A stretch of DNA of 64,000 nucleotides from Mesocentrotus franciscanus (Eukaryota; Echinodermata; Echinoidea; Camarodonta; Strongylocentrotidae). The position numbers were made by a program, and so were the translations under genes. Of this stretch, positions 57,426 through 64,000 are shown piece by piece. The notes under the pieces were generated by a model. The model ran no database searches and was not told where the DNA came from. It saw only the letters and a list, made by a program, of their open reading frames with translations. How positions within the stretch are numbered: position 1 is the first letter of the stretch; every line of letters starts with the position of its first letter. The stretch is taken from the NCBI GenBank assembly GCA_037976565.1, contig CP137685.1, forward strand, positions 24,119,695 through 24,183,694. The letters run 5' to 3'.

Positions 57426-57914
57426 GGAGCCGGAGACTGTCTAAAACTAAGTTACAGACGTCAGACCGAGTCTCGAGTTCAAGATTCAAGATTCAACTTT
57501 CAAGATCTAGATTACATAAAATACATTTCTATTTCTCACTAGAGTCTATTGAAATCTAGATACTGTTTGGGTTCTTGCAGTTTACTGCAGGAGTTGTTGT
57601 TTCGATAATTAGGATGAAATAGAACTGGAATTTTCGGTTCTAAATCCGACAGCTCAGCTCGGTCAACTCCGGATAAAAGCATCGGATGATGGTAGGACTA
57701 ATGCAAAAGTGCCCGGCACCAGACCGGGCGTTACACGCAGCTTCCGCTCTCGGTTCGGGCGCAAGAAATTTGACAAACACTCGCATACGAGCTCTCATAA
57801 TCAATCTTTGTTTAACCGCTGGAAAAGTATTTAGATATAAATAAGCACACATACGGTATGTCGAGTTATGAATATCATTCTTCGTATTAGGGAATAAATA
57901 TGACATGTACTTAC

Positions 57915-57962
57915 GGGATTGCTACGAAAAAAAAACATTTCAAGCACCGAAGTTGGGTTCAT
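57915..57962 (-). CDS. candidate initial exon at the right end of the 5.2-kb element
   Basis: ATG at 57962, reading MNPTSVLEMFFFRSNP up to donor gtaagt. The upstream DNA is CpG-containing (gcgcacgcgcataatcg). It is short and unsupported by homology. Confidence 0.2.
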
Positions 57963-58202
57963 TGTCACAGATGATTGCAGACGACGGCGAAACAAAATGG
58001 AGCTATTGCGCACGCGCATAATCGTAATGATCGTTTTTCAAACGATCACTTTGTTATTAGTTTTATGAAACGGATTTTCACTTCAATAACAAGCTACGAT
58101 AGTCGTAATTAGATTTGTTATAGATATCACATTTGTCATAATCGTAAGTCAAAAGCTTTATGAAACGGGCCCCAGGTGCGTTGTTGTGGGTTGTTAATTA
58201 CC

Positions 58203-58296
58203 CTCACACACACAAACACACACACACACACGCACTCACACACACACACACACGCACACACACGCATAAGTACATACGCACACACACACACACATC
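58203..58296. repeat. (CA)n microsatellite
   Basis: About 90 bp of cacacaca with a few cgcaca interruptions. Confidence 0.9.
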
Positions 58297-59229
58297 AACA
58301 GTCATATTTTTTCCTTAAACCTATCATTGTTCAGAATATCAACAATCCTTAGGATTTTTGTCTTTCTTTTAGAATATACAAATCTCAACCTTAATTGTAC
58401 ATAAAAAACACACCTTTAAACACCGGATTCGACGGGCGAGGTTGCCTTACATGAATGCATGCGTACGGTGTGAAATAGTAGGAACACTCCTAAAGAGTGG
58501 AGATGGTGCACACTTGTATCCAGTCACTCGGCGTAATGAGAATTACATTGTAAAGTATATCAAAGTTTTAACGTAATAAGCTACATGTATATAAATTTAA
58601 GATATTATACTAATTATCATATGTATCAGTCTATCAGACTTGTACCTTTAAAGTTGATGAGATTTAGCTGACAAATTTGCTGATTAATGTATGTTAGCTT
58701 TATTTAACTCCTTTGCTAATCATTACTATTGTGTCTGCGGGCGTTTCAACAAATTTGTCACATCCCGCCTTTCTTTTTTCTTTAAAAAGATAAATCTACA
58801 TCTTGTGAATTTTTTCTAGCAAAATATCTATAGACAGATATCCCTAATTCACTCATAACAAATAGGATATATTATCTTCTTTTAAAAAATCTTAAGAAAA
58901 TTTTGAAGACTTAACTTTTCTTTGTGAAATATACATGTATGAATATATGACATAGATAAACAAATATTATTGTTAACCGCCAAACGAATTAATTATAAAT
59001 TATTATGTGTCGTAAAGTTTTTAATAATAATCCATTTTGCCTCAATAGTTTGGCTTATCCTAGGGGTTGTTATCCGGGGGTGGATGTCCAGGGGGTAGGT
59101 GTCCGGATACGGCCGGAAATACGCATATTCACAACTTAACCGTGCATTATCGCTTTTAACCGCGGGTTATGAAGGCAATAAAACTTTTATTTCCTTTAAT
59201 GAAAATGCAAGATAATGATACCGATAGGT
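58297..59229. other. non-coding DNA
   Basis: No gene or named repeat. A block at about 59030 (ccattttgcctcaatag) also occurs at about 14057, hinting at a further dispersed repeat. Confidence 0.4.
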
Positions 59230-59480
59230 CAATTTATATAGCGCAGCTACTAAATGAATATACTCTACTGCGCTTACTACAAAGTATCATATTATTACCC
59301 CGGCTGTAGCTGAGCCGCCATAGAAAGGCGCAAATGCATTCAAGGAATTTCTTCCCACCGGGTACCCATTTACTACACCTGGGTGGAGAGTGGCAATGTA
59401 GATTAATGTCTTGCCAAAGAACTCGAACCGCGTACCATAGGACAAGGATTAATGGTAGCCCTAATGAGTAATACAAATAA
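59230..59480 (-). repeat. SINE-like dispersed repeat, copy 4 (most complete)
   Basis: The plus strand reads tatatagcgcagc..ctactgcgcttac, attattaccccggctgtagc, tgagccgcca..aaggcg, aaggaatttcttcccaccgg, gtacccatttactacacctg, ggtggagagtggcaatgtag and ttgccaaagaactcgaaccg. The cgaacc at the end corresponds to a tRNA-type B box on the minus strand. Confidence 0.7.
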
Positions 59481-59482
59481 CA

Positions 59483-59625
59483 GGACCCCTCGGTAGAACA
59501 GCTGTGCTGCACTGGCACAGCTGAGCAGGGCGATCCATCCAATGTTATTTCTCGTGTTATCATGTATGTTGTTATTTATATGTTTTTTATATTTGGTAAA
59601 TCAAATCAAATCAAATCAAACACGA
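59483..59625. repeat. dispersed copy of the 27-29 kb array tail
   Basis: ggacccctcggtagaacagc, gctg..ctggcacagctga, cgatccatcc and tcatgtatgttgttatttat, ending in (aatca)n. The same order is found in the array units at 27.99, 28.41, 28.87 and 29.24 kb. Confidence 0.7.
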
Positions 59626-59945
59626 ATGCCAAAAAATCGAGGAATCAACTCACGGGCAAATGGGTTTCAGTGTCCCATAGTTAGCACGTTCGGATACTCA
59701 CGTTTAAGCATAATGTTACTATACAAGGCCACACAAAAACGTTGATTTTGTTTCAAAAGTAGTTGCGATTGTGATATATATACCCAGGAAAAACGAAACC
59801 CGAAAACCAAGGAATATTTTGAACAAACCATTAGCTGTAGTATAAATATGATTCCTTGCTTTTCAAAAAGTAGAAGTAATCTGCTTGCAAATGATACATT
59901 GATGACATGTATCCATACACGCTTCACTGCGCAACATTGTTTTAA

Positions 59946-60454
59946 CTCTTTGCCCGCCACGTACACAATCCCCCCTGTGCCACATTGTTTTTAGGGTGCC
60001 ACCTTAGGAGGGGTTCTGCATGGACTATGCTTATTCAACTCGCAATAACTTTTGATTGGTGTACTGTAATGAAAAACTTTGTGTAGCAATATTGTATAGA
60101 AATTAATAGTCTTGCCAATGGTATCATTTTTGTAATGTATATTATCATAAATTTTGAGATTATCAACTATACATTTTGTATCCAAGTTTTCGTTTAGAAG
60201 GGTATTCTATACCTCTTATATATAATACTTTGTTATGGAGGTTTATGTCCTGAGTTAGTTCAATGTAAACAATGTCTGCGAAAGCGGTGCAATGAAGTGT
60301 GATGTGTATACAATGCGAAGCACGCGTTACTATTGTGTGTGTGTGCATACAATAGAATTAAATGCGTTCCGTGTGTATTGTGAATGAAATGTGACTTGAG
60401 TCGAAGTTGGCAGCCCGCTGTATGTTCCGCTAGTCGAACGTAGCGGGCAAAGAG
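59946..60454. mobile_element. piggyBac-like MITE, 509 bp, TTAA target sites
   Basis: The left junction ttaactctttgcccgccacg pairs with the inverted right junction (cgtagcgggcaaagagttaa). TTAA duplication with CTCTTTGCCCGC ends is typical of piggyBac. There is no transposase. Confidence 0.85.
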
Positions 60455-60458
60455 TTAA

Positions 60459-62435
60459 AAGTGGCATGTCAAAATCCATTTATGACAGATTTGGGTGGAA
60501 CAGTGAACATGGTTGAAAACGTTTTATCACGTGCCAAAATGATCGAACATAACCTGAAGGACACATGACATTTAGAACAAACGAGAAGATTTTTTCATGT
60601 GTTTCTTTTAATAATGAAGGCAAGATTATTGCCATCATTAAAACATAAAGGAATATAGAGATATTCATGATGCTGAGGATAAATAAAGTATATTTTGTAC
60701 TTAAATTGGTCTGCTATTGTTATGAACAATGAGTTTAGCATTTGTCAGTACTTCAATTTTTTTTAAAGAGCAAAGCAAAACAGTCCGGGGATATTTTCAC
60801 AAGAATCGAAGTAAGGGGCACCTTACATTTCGAAAATGGGGGAGAGGTACGACCCTATGGGTATTCGACCCTATTTTCAGTAACTGTTTATTTAAATGCA
60901 CATCATCACACGATGGAAATCTTGCGTAATCATCTCTTAAAGTTTACATTTCCCTAACATCATGTTCGCATGTGATACTAACGTTTTCCCGCTGTTACAA
61001 AAATCTGGCACAAATGGATTTTGACATACCATTTTAAAAGCAATTTTGCTAGGTGAAGCAAGTTAAATGAATGCAACCACAGTATCATTTGAAAGCATAT
61101 TACTTTCAGTTTATGTTTTCGGGTTTCATTTTTTATTCTAGGACGCACTGTACAGCAGTAAAGATATTCGAGGATGTTATAACAAGTAATTTTCAATGAC
61201 ATGCTTTTACCATTGTTATTATTTTATTTTATATCTCTTCTATGAATATTCATGAGTTTTCTCAAAAATGATTGGTCAATTGGTGGTCACGTGATAAAAT
61301 ATAATTTCACTATTAAAAAGAAATCTCTGCCAGAGCTCCGAATATTTTCCACTATTTTTTCCTTGGCAGAACGGCGCATGCTCTCTTTGAGATTTTCAGG
61401 TAGATAAGCATTGTGACATCACGCGTTCAATCAAAAGTTATGCGCATTTATAGCGCGTCTCATTAAATGCGCGTTAATATAATTGTGCGCAGGTTGACAT
61501 GAGAATAAATTGTCATTGTCATTGATAGCGCGTTAAAAACCATATGCCAGCCAATCATTAAGTCCAACGTTGACCTTATATACACCGATCTTTAAAGGGA
61601 TTTCTCAACATTGGTGTCAATTCGGTTCGGATCGTAAAGAAGGGATATAAAACAAATATACCAAGCATTTAGTTCGTAAAAATAGTGGAAATTATATATC
61701 TTCGGAGGGACTGGCAATAGCTACTATATTTTCTATAGTTTTTTGCATTGCAATTGTACAGAGCACGAAATAGGGTTAATTTTACTATTAAGTTTGAGAG
61801 AGTGAGAACATTTACTATTTGGCGTTGTATAGTAAATTCCGAATTCACTTTTTCCACCGATCACCAATATTTCTGCGATCGATATCGAAATTAATGTTCT
61901 TGATCTTGAGTACGAGTGCGATTTAATAGTTTCGAGAATCAGTCATTGTATATTTGTTTTATTATTATATCCCTTTCACCTCAATCATTCCTTGGACACT
62001 TCTGTAATAACATGTACCTTACTCACATTCACATCACATTAAAATAAGAAATACAAGAAAATTGCACGGCTCAAATGAAACCATTGACGGATGCAATGTT
62101 TAGCTGGCGCCGCGCTGTACGGTACTGCAGTAGTGTTGTGCTATTGCAGTTACTGCACTGCGTAAATTGCACGGCCTGAGAGCCGTGAGTGCACCACGGA
62201 GTTGCCCGCTATGAGGCATTTTAAATCCCGTACGCTGACTGAATTTTGTCATTTTTAGGGGGCGGGAAACTAATTAAGGAGAAGGAATTTTAATCTGGTA
62301 ATTCGTTTACATTTTATTTTTATTTAATTTAGGCCTATGCCGCTGAAAACTCACAGTTCATATTTCTTTGTAATAGTAAGATGCTCGTGTCTCATGATGG
62401 ATATAAAACAGATATACAATGTCTTTCTTGGCTCT
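60459..62435. other. non-coding DNA
   Basis: No supported gene. A patch at about 61250-61300 has ccaat-like and cacgtg motifs, and 61440-61490 carries small inverted gcgcatttatagcgcg motifs. These do not define a promoter on their own. Confidence 0.4.
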
Positions 62436-62604
62436 AGCAAACTATGAGTTAATTCAGAGGCATATAACACGTAACTTTCCTCGAGGCAAATTTTATCAAA
62501 TTTACTATACCCTCGGCAAGCCTCGGGTATAGTAAATTTGATATAAATTTGCTCTCGGGAAAGTTACTATTTATGCCTCTTCATTAACTCATAGTTTTTG
62601 CTAG
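62436..62604. repeat. long near-perfect palindrome (foldback)
   Basis: Arms of about 80 bp: ctagcaaactatgagttaat ... aggcata ... gtaactttcc ... aaatttactataccctcgg meets its inverted copy through a short centre at about 62518. Only a few mismatches and one-base gaps interrupt the pairing. Confidence 0.9.
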
Positions 62605-63122
62605 ACCCTCGAAAGGTATTGTATATTTGGATACTATTTTTTCTCACAGCTTGGTATATTTGTATAATATTATTGCTAAGCATGAGAGAAATTGCCACAA
62701 AAGTCTACATAATATATGATCTAAGTATCGTACAGTGTAAATTAGTATTGTCTTATTGTAGAATTAATGTCAAGTAATCGCAAGATATTTTCATATGTGT
62801 ATATTCTTAGCTCCGGGGCTGTATGGGTAGTATATAGTTGGTTACATTGTTCACGTTTTTACTTTCATACACTATAGACTTATTATCGTTTGTATCTTTG
62901 CGTCGATATCTATGTATAATGTATAAGAATTGTATTCACAAGTCATGCATTGCTTTTTATTCTTTTATATTTGTTTGTACTCTTATAAAGAGTCAATAAA
63001 ATTCTACAAATTCTACATATACAGTATTAGTAGTATTTTATCAGTAACGTTTGTATTTTCATGGGTATGTATCATGTGAAGCAAATTGAAATATGTAAGG
63101 TGATGCGTTATATAGATGTAAT
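62605..63122. other. AT-rich non-coding DNA
   Basis: Nothing recognised apart from a polyadenylation-like gtcaataaaattctac at about 62992. Confidence 0.4.
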
Positions 63123-63300
63123 GTTATTATAATCATTATTATCATCATTATGAAAATAATGTTATTGATGATGATAATGATGATTATGATGATGATTATC
63201 ATTATTATTATTATCATTATTATTATTATCATAATTATTATTTTTATAATTATCATTATTATTATTATTATCATCATCATCATCATCAATATTATTATTA
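63123..63300. repeat. (ATT/ATC)n microsatellite
   Basis: About 180 bp of attatt, atcatc and gatgat runs. It gives poly-Ile/Met frames on both strands that are not genes. Confidence 0.9.
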
Positions 63301-63475
63301 GGTGGTCTGTTGTCAACAGACCACCTATTGATTTCGTCAGAATTTTCTTTCTTTATTAGGTGGTCTGTCGTAATCGACAGATCACCTATTAATTTCGTCA
63401 GAATTTTCTTTTTTATTATTAGGTGGTCTGTCGGTATCGACAGATCACCTATTGTTTTTGTCAGAATTTTCTTTC
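63299..63475. repeat. three tandem hairpin units
   Basis: Each unit of about 60 bp is aggtggtctgtcg - short loop - cgacagatcacct, followed by attgatttcgtcagaatttt and ctttctttatt. The palindromes centre at about 63314, 63373 and 63435. The first unit has both arms changed together (ttgtcaacagac), so the pairing is preserved. Confidence 0.88.
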
Positions 63476-63476
63476 T

Positions 63477-63477
<1 letters not shown>

Positions 63478-63507
<30 letters not shown>

Positions 63508-63535
63508 TTCTTTATTTTTATTTATTTCTCCCCTT
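63478..63535. repeat. (TTTA)n microsatellite
   Basis: About 30 bp of pure ttta followed by T-rich variants. Confidence 0.85.
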
Positions 63536-63539
63536 TTTT

Positions 63540-64000
63540 GTTCCGAGGATAACTCAAGATCGGTTTTGTCAATTTCTTTCAATTTTGGCACAGTCATAAG
63601 TCATTGTCATGAGACGTGACAGTAACATTTTCAAGGTCATCAGGTCATCGTGACGTCATCCAGGCGCCATTTTGTGAAATCACATGATCAATCATATCTT
63701 CATGATGCGTAATCAAAGGTCATTCATATTCATATCACATATACTTCCGGTCAAGGGTCAACAAGTCATGTCGTCAAAGGTCGTATAAAGGTCAGGACGC
63801 GCGCGTACGCGCGTCAAAATTTTAATATGCTCAAAATCACTTAACTATTAAACGAGAGTACGAATCAGGTCATTTTAAGCATTTCAAAATTTCCGTCCGT
63901 GCGCGTCCGCGCGCGCGTCATGCGCGCTCGCAGCGCGTACACATCGTAAAACGCCGTTTTCGCATGGTTTGTATTCCTGACACTATTTTTGACAATTTCC
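63540..64000. other. repeat-like DNA with CG-rich palindromic patches
   Basis: Includes ggtcatcaggtcatcgtgac, gcgcgcgtacgcgcgtc and cgtccgcgcgcgcgtcatgc. The composition and short motif repetition suggest a transposon flank. No ORF is seen. Confidence 0.4.

Larger units (their letters stand above)
52998..58178. mobile_element. possible 5.2-kb element with 24-bp perfect inverted ends
   Basis: The left end CACCTGGGGCCCGTTTCATA and its inverted copy at the right (tatgaaacgggccccaggtg) match over 24 bases. Left subterminal DNA is a small array of agcggtaa / ttaccgc. Right subterminal DNA differs (aacgatc, taatcgtaa). It contains a nested hAT MITE (55472-55594) and faint minus-strand exon candidates. 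There is no transposase, and two unrelated elements sharing this common terminus are an alternative. Confidence 0.5.

Noticed and set aside
61200..61600. Promoter with ccaat, cacgtg and small gcgc inverted motifs
   Set aside because: No downstream coding exon was found, so the motifs have no gene to serve in this window.
63059..63359. Poly-Ile/Met reading frames on both strands
   Set aside because: They are translations of an ATT/ATC microsatellite.

Overview
The window is animal nuclear DNA: intron-rich, AT-rich and dense with transposon remains. It holds no bacterial-style operons. The mix of short inverted-repeat elements, tRNA-derived SINE-like repeats with (AAT)n tails, LINE fragments and a secreted EGF/YWTD gene suggests a marine invertebrate, and an echinoderm is my best guess. 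The species cannot be fixed from the sequence alone.

The main coding content is one gene family present twice in head-to-head orientation. Gene A lies on the minus strand (exons between 10038 and 2184). Gene B lies on the plus strand (exons between 18117 and 52699). Both encode, in order, a hydrophobic signal-like exon (46 nt), a short cysteine-bearing exon (147 nt), one six-cysteine EGF-like domain (114 nt), and three or more exons of an LDL-receptor class B (YWTD) beta-propeller. Exon lengths and phases agree between the genes. Both ends are incomplete: no convincing start codon was found, gene A probably continues off the left edge, and gene B has no stop in the window. A third, broken copy of the signal exon sits at 13179-13224. 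The space between the genes (10-18 kb) is a patchwork of direct and inverted duplications.

Gene B has very large introns. Intron 1 carries an insertion of about 7.1 kb (18742-25857). Gene A's intron keeps the uninterrupted site. Intron 2 (26-40.8 kb) holds tandem arrays (27.4-29.4 and 31.6-33.5 kb), a hAT MITE with perfect target duplications, a decayed non-LTR retrotransposon (37.2-38.6 kb), and a possible antisense first exon of a membrane protein (34.1 kb).

The apparent tandem duplication 38011-44758 / 45259-51948, split by exactly 500 N, looks like two overlapping contig ends or haplotypes that were not merged. The left copy stops at the same base at which the right copy continues into unique sequence. 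The copies differ mostly by small indels in short runs, and their exon frameshifts are complementary. Gene B should therefore be read once through this stretch.

From 52.7 kb to the end I find no further exon of the YWTD gene. This part holds a possible 5.2-kb inverted-terminal-repeat element with faint minus-strand exon candidates, a deletion-derived hAT MITE, SINE-like repeats, a piggyBac-like element with TTAA ends, a long foldback palindrome, and a three-unit array of hairpins at 63.3 kb. No rRNA gene, functional tRNA gene, CRISPR array or clearly new system was found.
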